Notes: generated from the letters alone by a model not told the origin. A stretch of 60,831 nucleotides of DNA from Pseudomonadota bacterium (GCA_009926935.1 RFNZ01000012.1:1-60831); one strand, 5' to 3'; numbered from the stretch's first letter, positions 45,691 through 54,921 are shown. Numbers and translations: made by a program.

Positions 45691-46475
45691 ACGTACCATC
45701 AATCCTGACCGGCAAGGTCATGCATGCGCGTCTCTTCCCGCGCGAAAATAAGTTTGTCTACGGAATCTATTACATCGCCTGCCCGCTAGACCAATTGCAA
45801 AACATGGATACAGGGCTCTTTTTTAGGGTCAACCGGCCGGGGCTTTTATCGTTTTACAACCGCGATCATGGCGACAGACAGGGCGGCAACCTGCAAACAT
45901 GGATCAACGCCATACTGGATCAATACGGCCTTGGCGGAATAGCACCAAACGTGACGCTGATCGCGATGCCGCGGGTTTTCGGTTATGTTTTTAATCCCGT
46001 CAGCTTCTGGCTTTGCCACGATATGCAGGGCGCCTTGCGCGCCGTTCTGTGCGAAGTAAACAATACATTCGGCGAACGGCACAGCTATTTATGCGCACAT
46101 GCGGATAACCACCCGATTGAGGAAGGCGACTGGCTGGAAGGCAAAAAACTTTTTCATGTATCACCCTTTTTGGCACGCGAGGGCGTATACAAATTCCGCT
46201 TCAATGTGCAGGACAGGGCCTTTGGCGTATGGATCGATTTTTACGATGCCTCAGGTTCAAAACAGCTGTTAACGGCACTAACAGGGACATTCGCCCAGTT
46301 TACACCCTCGGCCATCAGGCAGCGCTTTTTTAGCCATCCTCTTGTCACGATGACAGCCATTGCGCGGATACACTGGCAAGCTCTGAAATTACTGGCAAAG
46401 GGTATCCGCTACATCCCCAAACCGGTGCAAATGGATCAAAATCTCACTGTTACAGAAAACATTAAAAAGATGTAA
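45681..46475 (+). CDS. DUF1365 protein
   Basis: A 264-residue protein of the DUF1365 family, identified by HARLFPRENKFVYGIYYIACP and the PRVFGYVFNPVSFWLCHD region. It starts at a GTG overlapping the upstream stop by 10 bases, so translation is coupled. Its role is unknown, but it always travels with the FAD oxidoreductase and CFA-type methyltransferase in such operons. Cytoplasmic or membrane-associated. Confidence 0.9.
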   Translation: MAVNVPSILTGKVMHARLFPRENKFVYGIYYIACPLDQLQNMDTGLFFRVNRPGLLSFYNRDHGDRQGGNLQTWINAILDQYGLGGIAPNVTLIAMPRVFGYVFNPVSFWLCHDMQGALRAVLCEVNNTFGERHSYLCAHADNHPIEEGDWLEGKKLFHVSPFLAREGVYKFRFNVQDRAFGVWIDFYDASGSKQLLTALTGTFAQFTPSAIRQRFFSHPLVTMTAIARIHWQALKLLAKGIRYIPKPVQMDQNLTVTENIKKM

Positions 46476-46491
46476 TGAAAGGGAAAGGCTC

Positions 46492-46527
46492 ATGAAACCG
46501 CATACCCACTATCATCGAGCGTCATAA
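46492..46527 (+). CDS. Putative 11-residue leader peptide
   Basis: MKPHTHYHRAS and a TAA, with GGGAAAGG just before the ATG. It ends 11 bases before the methyltransferase ATG at 46539. Three of eleven residues are histidine. It may be a leader, a translational coupler or only chance. Confidence 0.3.
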   Translation: MKPHTHYHRAS

Positions 46528-46538
46528 CGAGGTTCACC

Positions 46539-47699
46539 ATGCTAGCCAAACGCACAGCAGACAATTTTTTTCGCAAACTCGAAAATATAGAGTACGGCCA
46601 TATCGAACTGGTCACCCCCGACGGTATCAAGCGCAGCTTTAGTGGCCGTAAGCCCGGCCCACAGGCAAAACTCCATCTGCGCGACTGGAGCGTTGTGCCC
46701 AACCTGATCCTGAAAGGCGATGTTGGTTTTGCCGAGGACTATCGCAGTGGATTGTGGGATAGCGACGATCTGCAATCGCTTTTGTCTTTTGCGCTATCGA
46801 ATGGCCACGCCATCGAAGATTACCTACACGGCAATAAACTGATGCAGATAGGCGCGCGCATCAGCTATCTTTTCAAACGCAATTCGAAAACTGGCAGCCG
46901 CCGGAACATCCACGCCCATTACGATCTTGGCAATGAGTTTTATCGCCTGTGGCTGGACGAGACGATGACCTATTCATCGGCAATCTACAAAAATCCAAAT
47001 GAAACGCTGTTGCAAGCGCAGAACAACAAATACGACCGGATTATCGACCAGCTTGGCCGCAACAGCGGCAGCGTTCTTGAAATCGGATGCGGATGGGGTG
47101 GATTTGCCGAGCGGGCAGCACATCGCGGCGATTTTGGTCTCAAGGGCATTACACTTTCAACCGAGCAGCATGATTTTTCTGTGCAGAGACTTGGCAAAAA
47201 AGCCCATATAGCGCTTGAGGATTATCGTGATCAGAAAGGCGTTTTTGACCACATCATCTCCATCGAGATGTTTGAAGCCGTGGGTGAGCGCTACTGGCCA
47301 ACCTATTTCGGCAAGGTTGCATCACTGCTGCAAAAAGGCGGACGCGCCGTCATCCAGACCATCACGATCGATGAAGCGCATTTCGAACGATACCGCAAAG
47401 GCGGCGATATGATCCGCAGTTTTATTTTTCCGGGTGGCATGCTGCCCTCACCCGAGCGTTTTGAAGCCGCCGCACGCGAGAAGGGCCTGCAAACGGCGGA
47501 CCGATTCTTTTTCGGGCAGGATTACGCAACAACGCTCGAGCAATGGATGAAAAATTTTGATTCGGCGCGCAGCAGCGTTCTCAGATTGGGCTTCGATGAA
47601 GAATTCATACGCATCTGGCGGCTTTATTTGGCCGCCTGCATTGCGGGGTTCCGCACGGGCCGCATCAATGTCATGCAAACGGATCTGTGCCATGCGTAG
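46539..47699 (+). CDS. Cyclopropane-fatty-acid-synthase-like SAM methyltransferase
   Basis: A 386-residue methyltransferase. The SAM site is VLEIGCGWGGFAERAA. Other CFA-type features are HYDLGNEFYRLWLDETMTYSSAIY, GITLSTEQHDF, SIEMFEAVGERYWPTYF and the late FIFPGGMLPS. It would methylate unsaturated acyl chains of membrane phospholipids. ACGAGG lies ahead of the ATG. It may be a cyclopropane synthase or a UfaM-like methylase; the operon context supports the second but does not prove it. Confidence 0.9.
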   Translation: MLAKRTADNFFRKLENIEYGHIELVTPDGIKRSFSGRKPGPQAKLHLRDWSVVPNLILKGDVGFAEDYRSGLWDSDDLQSLLSFALSNGHAIEDYLHGNKLMQIGARISYLFKRNSKTGSRRNIHAHYDLGNEFYRLWLDETMTYSSAIYKNPNETLLQAQNNKYDRIIDQLGRNSGSVLEIGCGWGGFAERAAHRGDFGLKGITLSTEQHDFSVQRLGKKAHIALEDYRDQKGVFDHIISIEMFEAVGERYWPTYFGKVASLLQKGGRAVIQTITIDEAHFERYRKGGDMIRSFIFPGGMLPSPERFEAAAREKGLQTADRFFFGQDYATTLEQWMKNFDSARSSVLRLGFDEEFIRIWRLYLAACIAGFRTGRINVMQTDLCHA

Positions 47700-48201
47700 C
47701 ATTATTGCTTTATGGGCATTCCTTGGATTTTCAGCTCTTGCCCACGGGGCGGATTATATCGGCCAGTATGTTCCAGAGGCACGAACGGTAGGCACACACC
47801 GCGTAAAGATGGCCATTTGGGATGTGTATGACGTAACGCTATATGCACAGTCGGGCACCTACGTTGCGGAAAAGCCATTTGCCTTAAGCCTTACCTACCT
47901 CAAATCTATACCCGGCAGGATAATTGCCGACCAAGCAACTTCTGTCATGCGCCGACAGGGATTCAAAAATGAATACAAACTGGCCCAATGGCATGAGCGC
48001 ATGACCAAGATTTTTCCGGATGTCGAACCGGGCACGACCCTCACTGGCATAACAAACGGCAAGGGCAATGTAGTTTTTCTGAACGACGGCAAACCGATCG
48101 GAAAAATCAATGATAAAGAATTCGAGAAGCATTTTTTTGGTATATGGCTGAATCCGCAGGCAGAGGAGCCAGAGCTACGGAAAAACCTGCTCGGCGGCTG
48201 A
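47692..48201 (+). CDS. Chalcone-isomerase-like family protein, exported
   Basis: A 169-residue protein with a signal peptide (MRSIIALWAFLGFSALAHGADY). Its chalcone-isomerase-like fold is suggested by WDVYDVTLYAQSGTY...FALSLTYLKSIPGRIIADQ and LTGITNGKGNVVFLNDGKPIG. The ATG at 47692 overlaps the upstream stop by 8 bases. Bacterial members lack isomerase activity where tested and may bind fatty acids. In this operon it is likely a periplasmic lipid-binding partner. Confidence 0.8.
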   Translation: MRSIIALWAFLGFSALAHGADYIGQYVPEARTVGTHRVKMAIWDVYDVTLYAQSGTYVAEKPFALSLTYLKSIPGRIIADQATSVMRRQGFKNEYKLAQWHERMTKIFPDVEPGTTLTGITNGKGNVVFLNDGKPIGKINDKEFEKHFFGIWLNPQAEEPELRKNLLGG

Positions 48202-48221
48202 CATGACAAAGGGAGATACCT

Positions 48222-48758
48222 ATGAGAAAATTCAATATAAAATGGCTGGCAGTCATACTACTTGCCGCAACACTAGGAGGATGCATGCCAACCGTTGACC
48301 GCTACGCTGATACAGGACCAGCCTTTTCGCCTGAAGCCTATTTCAACGGGCCCATCAAGGCGTGGGGCATGGTACAGGACCGTACCGGCCTTGTGCGTGA
48401 ACGCTTTGATGTAAAGATGATCGGCCGCTGGACAGGCGACACAGGCACGCTTGAGGAAGATTTCACCTACTACTCCGATGGCCGCACGCAACGCCGTGTC
48501 TGGACCATAAAGAAACTGGCGGATGGCCGCTATGAAGGCAGCGCATCGGATGTAAAGGAAAAAGCGGTCGGCCAAGCGAGCGGCAGCGCCATGCGCTGGA
48601 AATACGTGATGGAATTGCCAGTCGGCGGCAAAGTTTACGATGTTGTTTTTGACGACTGGATGTTCCAGATGAATGACGGCGTGCTGATCAACCGCTCATA
48701 CATCAAAAAATTCGGTATTACGGTCGCAGATCTTACTATTTTCATGCAGAAGCAATAG
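48222..48758 (+). CDS. DUF3833 lipoprotein
   Basis: A 178-residue lipoprotein with signal MRKFNIKWLAVILLAATLGGC (lipobox LGGC). The beta-rich part is typical of DUF3833 (YFNGPIKAWGMVQDRTGLVRERF; WKYVMELPVGGKVYDVVFDDWMFQM). AAAGGGAGA precedes the ATG. It is a regular member of CFA/furan-fatty-acid type operons, with unknown function, perhaps envelope-side lipid handling. Confidence 0.9.
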   Translation: MRKFNIKWLAVILLAATLGGCMPTVDRYADTGPAFSPEAYFNGPIKAWGMVQDRTGLVRERFDVKMIGRWTGDTGTLEEDFTYYSDGRTQRRVWTIKKLADGRYEGSASDVKEKAVGQASGSAMRWKYVMELPVGGKVYDVVFDDWMFQMNDGVLINRSYIKKFGITVADLTIFMQKQ

Positions 48759-49490
48759 ATGGATTTCAAAGGCAGGCATATCTGGATTATCGGCGCGAGC
48801 GAGGGCATAGGCCGGGCGCTGGCATTGGAACTGGGCAAGCGCGGTGCAAAGCTTATCTTGAGCGCACGCAGCACCGATAAACTTGAGGCATTGAATGCAC
48901 AGCTTGACGACAACCATACCGTATTGCCGCTGGATGTGACCGACGTCCATTCCGTACAGCAGGCGATTGGCAAGATACAGAATCTTGATGGCCTGATTTA
49001 CATGGCAGGCGAATACCGCCCCGGCCCCATTTGCGAGATGACTGCAAATGACTTAAGCCAAATGATGTTAGTCAACTTTACAGCACCCGCCGATATCGTG
49101 CGCACCTTGCTCCCGCACATGAGGGCCTCGGGCGGGTTAATCGCGCTTTGCGCCAGTGTCGCCGGATACAGAGGACTACCCAATGGGCAGCCGTACTCGG
49201 CCTGCAAGGCCGCGCTTATCAATTTCACGGAGACCCTGCGTGCCGAAGAAGCCCGTAACGGCATCGATGTACGCCTGATCTGCCCTGGCTTTGTACGTAC
49301 CCGCATGACCGAAAAAAACAATTTCCGCATGCCGATGATGATCGAACCGGCAGAGGCAGCGCGCGCGATAGCCGATGGATTGCAGGGAACCGCATTTGAA
49401 ATCCACTTCCCGAAAATTTTTACATGTTTCATGAAGTTGCTGCGCATCTTGCCTGACGGCTTGTATTTCGCGCTTGCAAGGCGGCTATGA
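48759..49490 (+). CDS. Short-chain dehydrogenase/reductase
   Basis: A 243-residue SDR. The cofactor motif GASEGIGRALALELG and active-site Y-x3-K (YSACKAALINFTE) are intact. It starts at the base after the DUF3833 stop and shares the operon. Substrate unknown; a carbonyl or alcohol step in lipid modification is possible. The C-terminal segment FMKLLRILPDGLYFALARRL is hydrophobic and could bind membrane. Confidence 0.9.
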   Translation: MDFKGRHIWIIGASEGIGRALALELGKRGAKLILSARSTDKLEALNAQLDDNHTVLPLDVTDVHSVQQAIGKIQNLDGLIYMAGEYRPGPICEMTANDLSQMMLVNFTAPADIVRTLLPHMRASGGLIALCASVAGYRGLPNGQPYSACKAALINFTETLRAEEARNGIDVRLICPGFVRTRMTEKNNFRMPMMIEPAEAARAIADGLQGTAFEIHFPKIFTCFMKLLRILPDGLYFALARRL

Positions 49491-50347
49491 AAATTCTTCG
49501 TATAGTCATGGCATTCGGCCTTGCCGTTTTTCTGGGTGGTTGCGCAAAGCTTGGCCTGTTTGCAGCCAATGCCCCCGCACATCTCTCGTCCGACATCACG
49601 GCCAGTAAAGATATTATTTTCGATGAAGCAAACAATCTCGCACTAGATATTTACGCCCCGGCGCGGGCGCAAGACAAACCAAGCCCCGTTGTCATTTTTT
49701 ACTACGGCGGCAAATGGCAAAGCGGCAGCCGGACTGAATACGCCTTCGTAGCGCATGCGCTGACACAAAGGGGCTTTGTCGTCGTTATTCCTGATTACCG
49801 GCAGTACCCGGCCGTCAAATTTCCTGCGTTTGTGGATGATGCCGCCAAAGCTGTCGCATGGGTATACGATCATATCGCAAATTACGGCGGTGACCCCTCA
49901 CGCATCGCCGTGGCAGGGCACTCGGCCGGTGCACATATCGCAGCCCTTGTTGCAACCGACCCCTCATACTTGAAAACGCAGGGCAAAAACCGAAACATCA
50001 TCAAAGCATTTGCAGGGCTTGCCGGGCCTTACGCGTTTACGCCCGAGGAGGCAGACCTCAAGGATATATTTGGCCCGCCCACACGCTATAAGCTGATGCA
50101 GGTACCCAATTTTATCGACGGCCATCAGCCACCCATGCTGCTTTTGCACGGGGCCGATGACACGACCGTCGGCATTTTCAATGTGCACGAGCTTGAAAAA
50201 GCCATCCTGAAAAAAGGCGGGCATGTTGAAACCCGTGTCTATAAGGGTGTCGACCATGTCTGGATTGCCGGGGCACTATCATGGCTGGGCAGCAGCCGCG
50301 CACCGGCACTGGACGACATGACACGCTTTTTCAACAGCGTGATGTAG
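49487..50347 (+). CDS. Alpha/beta hydrolase lipoprotein (carboxylesterase-like)
   Basis: A 286-residue hydrolase with a lipoprotein signal (MKILRIVMAFGLAVFLGGCAK). The esterase core includes FYYGGKWQSGSRTEYAFVAHAL as the oxyanion loop and GHSAGAHIAALVAT as the nucleophile elbow. DDTTVGIFN is near the acid, and the histidine is in YKGVDHVWIAG. The ATG overlaps the SDR stop by 4 bases. It resembles carbohydrate esterase/BD-FAE-like enzymes; the substrate is unknown. It is the last gene of the operon. Confidence 0.88.
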   Translation: MKILRIVMAFGLAVFLGGCAKLGLFAANAPAHLSSDITASKDIIFDEANNLALDIYAPARAQDKPSPVVIFYYGGKWQSGSRTEYAFVAHALTQRGFVVVIPDYRQYPAVKFPAFVDDAAKAVAWVYDHIANYGGDPSRIAVAGHSAGAHIAALVATDPSYLKTQGKNRNIIKAFAGLAGPYAFTPEEADLKDIFGPPTRYKLMQVPNFIDGHQPPMLLLHGADDTTVGIFNVHELEKAILKKGGHVETRVYKGVDHVWIAGALSWLGSSRAPALDDMTRFFNSVM

Positions 50348-50376
50348 GCAAGGGCTGGCAGCTGAAACCCGATATA

Positions 50377-50400
50377 AAAGGCCCCAAAAGGGGCCTTTTA
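50377..50400 (+). terminator. Terminator of the lipid-modification operon
   Basis: AAAGGCCCC (50377-50385) pairs with GGGGCCTTT (50390-50398), loop AAAA, with T-run. It lies 30 bases past the esterase stop and ends the seven-gene operon. It also can serve the convergent plsC gene on the minus strand. Confidence 0.85.
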
Positions 50401-50458
50401 TATTGGCTGGGGTTTCAGTCAGAAACTAAACATTCCCAGTGACTAAAGAAGATGGTCT

Positions 50459-51103
50459 TCAATTCCAAGGCTTTGGCGCGATCTCCTGATCAAGCGATGA
50501 AAAACTTTCATCAAGCTTTGTAATCAAACGCTTACGATCGCCTGCCCAGCGAAGCATTTCACCAATATTGATTTCGCATACGAATGGTACAAGCAATGCC
50601 TCGCCGCGTGGCAATGACTTGCCAAGTCCATGCATAAAAACAGGCGTTAAACCAATCTCTGGCATCGCTTCTAATAATTTTGCGACACCATATTTGAGTG
50701 GTTGGCGTTGCTCTGGTTCACCACGACTCCCTTCAGGAAAAATAACCACGATATGGCCCTTATCAAGCGCCTGAAAAACGGGTGCCAACGGGTTATCTGC
50801 GCCGCCATGCCTTTCAATAGGAATAATGCCAAGAATGTTCAAGGAAAACCATGTCATGAATGCATTGCGGCAAAAATAATCTTTAGCTGCCGCCAGTTTA
50901 ATTTTAGGAATATCGCTCCAGCGAAACAGGCTCACCAATACCATCGCATCCAGATGCGAATTGTGATTGGCAGCGATCACATGTGGCCCACGCTCCGGCA
51001 GACGATCCATATGCCGTACATTCAAGCCCAGCATCAGGACAAGCAGTGGCTTTATCAAAAAAACGTAAAAAATCTGACGGGCTAAAGCCATAGTCACGCT
51101 CAA
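50459..51103 (-). CDS. 1-acyl-sn-glycerol-3-phosphate acyltransferase (PlsC family)
   Basis: A 214-residue membrane acyltransferase. The catalytic HxxxxD is in ANHNSHLDAMVL and the glycerophosphate-binding block in FPEGSRGEPEQ. It would acylate lysophosphatidate or a related lipid. Its start overlaps the upstream cdsA-like gene by 4 bases. The trio of PlsC, CdsA-like and CDP-alcohol transferase suggests a dedicated phospholipid branch. Confidence 0.9.
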   Translation of the reverse strand: MSVTMALARQIFYVFLIKPLLVLMLGLNVRHMDRLPERGPHVIAANHNSHLDAMVLVSLFRWSDIPKIKLAAAKDYFCRNAFMTWFSLNILGIIPIERHGGADNPLAPVFQALDKGHIVVIFPEGSRGEPEQRQPLKYGVAKLLEAMPEIGLTPVFMHGLGKSLPRGEALLVPFVCEINIGEMLRWAGDRKRLITKLDESFSSLDQEIAPKPWN

Positions 51104-52041
51104 TAATAAAAATATCGCACAAAGTGAAAGAACAAGGGCGCCGTTAGACTTAAAGAATCTATTCGATCTAGAATGCCTCCATGCCCCGGGATCAGCGCGC
51201 CAGTATCCTTAATACCAATATCACGTTTTAATGCTGAAAATGTAACATCACCGATAAAGCCGGCAGCTGCAATGCCTACACCAGCTAGAAGCGCAAAGCC
51301 CATATTAAAAGGGGTAAGAAAAGGCGCCAAAACAACAGCGATCAATGCCGTGGTCACCATACCTCCTAAAAAACCCTCCCAAGTTTTTTTGGGGCTAACC
51401 AGCGGTAAAATCTTATGCTTTCCCAAGAACTTTCCCCATACATACTGGGCGACGTCATTGCCTTGATTCAAAACCATGAGGAACAGCACAAGGCCCGCTC
51501 CACCAGCAGGGCTTTCCGCCAATGCGGGAAACTGCATAAGCATCGCCGCGTGTGACACGGCGAAGACGGTGATCATCAAACCCCAGCTGATGGTGGCCAC
51601 GGAAGATAAAAATCCTTCCATTTGCTGCGCTAGAATAAGTCTGAACGGCATCAGGAAAAACACCCAGACTGGTATAAAAACGATAAACATCCCATACCAA
51701 TTATCGGCTACAAAAAAATACTGCACCGGGATCGTGAGATACGCCCAGAACAGCAAGCGCCGATCGGCACGACGTAGGGGGATAACCGAAATATATTCCT
51801 TAAACGCAAGGAAACTTAGAAATGCAAAAAAGTAGATCGAAACCATTGGCGTTGTCAGCATCGCCGTTGAAAAAATGGCGATCATAAACCACCAGCTTTT
51901 TACCCGTGCCGTCAGCTCTTTATGCTTGCCTTCCTTGTCACCTTTGTGCATGCAAAAGACGATTGCGCTGGCGAGAATCAAAACACCAAAAATACCGGCG
52001 ATGCAGGCGTGAACAGGATTGCTAAGAGTAAAATTAAACAT
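51100..52041 (-). CDS. CdsA-like CDP-diglyceride synthase (YnbB-like)
   Basis: A 313-residue membrane protein with at least eight hydrophobic segments. The C-terminal cytidylyltransferase signature includes SPKKTWEGFLGG and SALKRDIGIKDTGALIPGHGGILDRIDSL. It makes CDP-diacylglycerol. The association with a CDP-alcohol transferase and PlsC resembles E. coli ynbAB. I used the ATG at 52041 (MFNFTL), which overlaps the upstream gene by 8 bases. Confidence 0.9.
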   Translation of the reverse strand: MFNFTLSNPVHACIAGIFGVLILASAIVFCMHKGDKEGKHKELTARVKSWWFMIAIFSTAMLTTPMVSIYFFAFLSFLAFKEYISVIPLRRADRRLLFWAYLTIPVQYFFVADNWYGMFIVFIPVWVFFLMPFRLILAQQMEGFLSSVATISWGLMITVFAVSHAAMLMQFPALAESPAGGAGLVLFLMVLNQGNDVAQYVWGKFLGKHKILPLVSPKKTWEGFLGGMVTTALIAVVLAPFLTPFNMGFALLAGVGIAAAGFIGDVTFSALKRDIGIKDTGALIPGHGGILDRIDSLSLTAPLFFHFVRYFYY

Positions 52042-52675
52042 GCGGCCCGCGCTCGAGATAGCGATAGGCCGCAAAAACGCGGTTCCAGATGGTCAAGGCA
52101 CAGCCGATGATAATGACAACAAGCCCTGCCAGAAGCGCGGTATACCAAAACGGTGCGATTAGGCATGCCACAACAATCACCACCATACGGTGTGTTTTGG
52201 CCATAGGGCCTTGAAAATCCGTAGGCGCGCCTAAGGATCGCCCGAGCGTACGGGCATAGGCTGTCCCCATCGCCATCAAGGCTGCTGCCCAACCAAGCAT
52301 TTCTCCCCATGGGCCGCCTACCGCATAACCCGCTGCCACCAACATTAGCGTGTCGGAAATGCGATCTGGGATATCATTAAACAGTTCGCCAGACGGGGTG
52401 GACTTACCGCCCTCCACAGCAACCATACCGTCAAAAATGTTGCAAAGCGCACGGCCTAAAACACCAAACGTAACGGCCAGCGCCAAAAGCACCAGCTGAA
52501 AAAAATCTGCCGTTGGAATTTTTAAAAGAAAAAATGCGGCCCATGCCGAAAAGGCAATGCTTGCAACTGAGATGTGATTGGGTGTGATATTTTGACGGCT
52601 CAGACGCCGCGCCGTTGACTGGATAATGCCCCAGTCCCGAACTTTTAAAGGACGTCGGTTAGCTTCGTTTCCCAT
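52034..52675 (-). CDS. CDP-alcohol phosphatidyltransferase (YnbA-like)
   Basis: A 213-residue membrane enzyme that would transfer a phosphatidyl group from CDP-diacylglycerol to an alcohol. The signature reads D-G-M-V-A-V...[10 protein letters not shown]. Compared with the consensus D-G-x2-A-R-x8-G-x3-D-x3-D, the Arg is Val and the second Asp is Asn, as in the YnbA-type subgroup. The acceptor is therefore not predictable. It heads the plsC-cdsA operon. Confidence 0.85.
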   Translation of the reverse strand: MGNEANRRPLKVRDWGIIQSTARRLSRQNITPNHISVASIAFSAWAAFFLLKIPTADFFQLVLLALAVTFGVLGRALCNIFDGMVAVEGGKSTPSGELFNDIPDRISDTLMLVAAGYAVGGPWGEMLGWAAALMAMGTAYARTLGRSLGAPTDFQGPMAKTHRMVVIVVACLIAPFWYTALLAGLVVIIIGCALTIWNRVFAAYRYLERGPHV

Positions 52676-52721
52676 ACTTTATTAGGCCATATTCGACCTA
52701 GATATGAAAGTACGGAAAAAC

Positions 52722-52796
52722 TGGCTGGGGCGCTAGGATTCGAACCTAGGAATGGCGGTACCAAAAACCGCTGCCTTACCGCTTGGCGACGCCCCA
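52722..52796 (-). tRNA. tRNA-Gln (UUG anticodon)
   Basis: Reading the minus strand, the gene begins TGGGGCGTCGCCAAGC and ends with the acceptor partner CGCCCCAGCCA, so CCA is encoded. The anticodon loop is TTTTGGT in a GCGGT/ACCGC stem, giving TTG. The T-loop GGTTCGAATCC is intact. It lies between the CDP-alcohol transferase and the PodJ-like gene. Confidence 0.95.
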
Positions 52797-52941
52797 ACTA
52801 TAAAGAACCAACTGTATGTAAAGCGTGGCGACAATAACGACCAATCCCGGCACTTGCAAGTCTCTTGAAAAGGCAAAAAAGTTAACAAGGCCCCCTGTGG
52901 ATAAGTCTGCCCTTTTTTTTAGTGACATCGGTGACTTAAAT

Positions 52942-54912
52942 ATGCAAAAACAACCTCATATCCGCAACATCGTGAAAAAGACAACCGTCATGACGATCAA
53001 AGAGGGCTCAGGCATGCGTCCAACACCAAGCACCATTACCACGCCGGTTTCAAAAGATTCAAAGTCGGCCCCCGCAGCATCACCTGCCGGCGCACGCCCC
53101 TTTCCGGTCAGCAACAGCAACGCAAGCGCCCCCGTGATATCCGGTACGGACCAGATCAAAGCTGCCCTTGATACACTGGGCATCAAACTCATCAAATCCG
53201 AAGCCGAACGCGATGTGCTGAAAAAACTGGTCGAGGACACACGCGCCATGCAGCAGCGCCTGGAACGCGAACTGCTTGAAAACAGAAAAGAACTCGCCGA
53301 AACCCGCCGCAAAATGGATGAACAGAAATCCGAGAGCGAGCAATCTAAAAACCGCCACGAACGCCTTGAGGAAAAACTGCGCGAGGCACAGGCAAACACA
53401 CTGAAACTGACGCGTAAGCTGGAAGCGGACGAGCAAAAGCGCACCCGCATGCAGCGCCGCATGGAACGCCTTGAGACCGTCGCCTCCGAGGCACAAACGG
53501 CCCTCCAGTCAAAAGCCATGGTCCTGCTGACTGACCAGACACTAGCCGAAAAAACCGGCATGCCGATGCTGACAGCCTCAGGCGAGGCGCATTCGGGCCT
53601 GCCCGCACTTGCAAGATCATCCTATCTTTCAGGTTCTGATGCCCGCACCGTCATTCTGGATGACGAGGGCACGAAAGCATCCTGGTGGTCGCAGCCTCTC
53701 AAACTCAATGCCAGCGTTGCAGCCCTTATGGTTGTGGCCGCGCTGGGCTTTGGCTGGATGGCCAGCAAATCCTTTGATACAAACACGCAGATTGCCGTAA
53801 TGGCTGACGGCAGCTTTGCCAAGGTCGATCTTGCCAACGGCACCTTGCAGCCGCTCCAGCTCTCACTCCAAAAACTCGAGCAACCCGCACCCGCAGCAGT
53901 CGAAACCGCAGATACACCAAAAGTTTCGGCTGACGGCCAGCCTCTGCCCCAGTCAAAACCGGAAACGCAGGTCGCAGATGCGCCGACAGCCCCCGTATCA
54001 GCCCCGCCCAAAGACGAAACCCTGAGCGAAAGCCTGAAGGAACTGCAGGACAAGGCCTACACTGGCGTAGCCGAAGCGCAGCATGACTTGGCCGCCCTTT
54101 ACACGGCAGGCTCCGGCGTCAAACAGGATTACAAACGCGCGGCCTACTGGTTCCATCAGGCGGCGGATGCCGGTGTTGCCAATGCGGCCTACAATCTGGG
54201 CGTTCTGCATCATCAGGGCCTCGGCGTTGAAAAAGACATCCAGACCGCGCTCGACTGGTACCGCCTTGCAGCCCTCAAAGGCCACCCGGAAGCACAATAC
54301 AATCTGGGCATCGCTTACATCGAAGGCATCGGCACCAAATACAATCCGCAACTGGCTGCGGGCTTCTTCCAGAAAGCATCACTAGCCGGAATAACCGAGG
54401 CCGCCTACAACCTTGGCCTCATCCTTGAAAACGGACTCCTGTCCGAACCCAAGCCCCAGCAGGCCATGATGTGGTACCGCGTTGGCGCCGAGGGCGGCAG
54501 CCTTGAAGCCAAGAACGCATTGGAGCAAATCGCAAAGCGCATGAACGTACCGGCGGAAAAAGCTGGGCTTCTGCCAGACGGCACATCACTCTCCAAACTT
54601 GTGACAAAACCTGAAAACGTGGAACCGGCCGCTGGCGCAGGCACCGTATCGACATCGGAAACACTTGATAAGCTGATGCCGGAACTGGCCGAGATGATCC
54701 CCGATGACGATCAGCTTCTCGTAGCCCAGATACAGGAACAGCTCGCACGTAGAGGATATTACGACGGCCCTGAAGACGGCGCGTTAAGCCCGAAAACAGG
54801 CGATGCCATCAAGAAGTATCAAAAGAGACTGGATATGAATGCCGATGGCCGCCCCTCGGGTGATATCCTGATGCGCCTCCTCAAAGAGAGCACCATCAAA
54901 GACGAAGCTTAG
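52942..54912 (+). CDS. PodJ-like polar protein with Sel1 repeats and peptidoglycan-binding domain
   Basis: A 656-residue protein. A low-complexity N-terminal region is followed by a long coiled coil (about 85-200, full of E, K, R and L). A transmembrane helix follows (about 252-274, ASVAALMVVAALGFGWMASKSF). A Pro-rich linker leads to four or five Sel1-type repeats (about 360-520). A C-terminal peptidoglycan-binding domain (about 575-650) contains IQEQLARRGYYDGPEDGALSPKTGDAIKKYQ. This order is that of PodJ, which organises the cell pole in Caulobacter. I infer a related role. The start ATG 52942 is preceded by GGTGA; a GTG at 52825 gives a longer, unsupported N-terminus. Confidence 0.85.
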   Translation: MQKQPHIRNIVKKTTVMTIKEGSGMRPTPSTITTPVSKDSKSAPAASPAGARPFPVSNSNASAPVISGTDQIKAALDTLGIKLIKSEAERDVLKKLVEDTRAMQQRLERELLENRKELAETRRKMDEQKSESEQSKNRHERLEEKLREAQANTLKLTRKLEADEQKRTRMQRRMERLETVASEAQTALQSKAMVLLTDQTLAEKTGMPMLTASGEAHSGLPALARSSYLSGSDARTVILDDEGTKASWWSQPLKLNASVAALMVVAALGFGWMASKSFDTNTQIAVMADGSFAKVDLANGTLQPLQLSLQKLEQPAPAAVETADTPKVSADGQPLPQSKPETQVADAPTAPVSAPPKDETLSESLKELQDKAYTGVAEAQHDLAALYTAGSGVKQDYKRAAYWFHQAADAGVANAAYNLGVLHHQGLGVEKDIQTALDWYRLAALKGHPEAQYNLGIAYIEGIGTKYNPQLAAGFFQKASLAGITEAAYNLGLILENGLLSEPKPQQAMMWYRVGAEGGSLEAKNALEQIAKRMNVPAEKAGLLPDGTSLSKLVTKPENVEPAAGAGTVSTSETLDKLMPELAEMIPDDDQLLVAQIQEQLARRGYYDGPEDGALSPKTGDAIKKYQKRLDMNADGRPSGDILMRLLKESTIKDEA

Positions 54913-54921
54913 ATACCGGAA

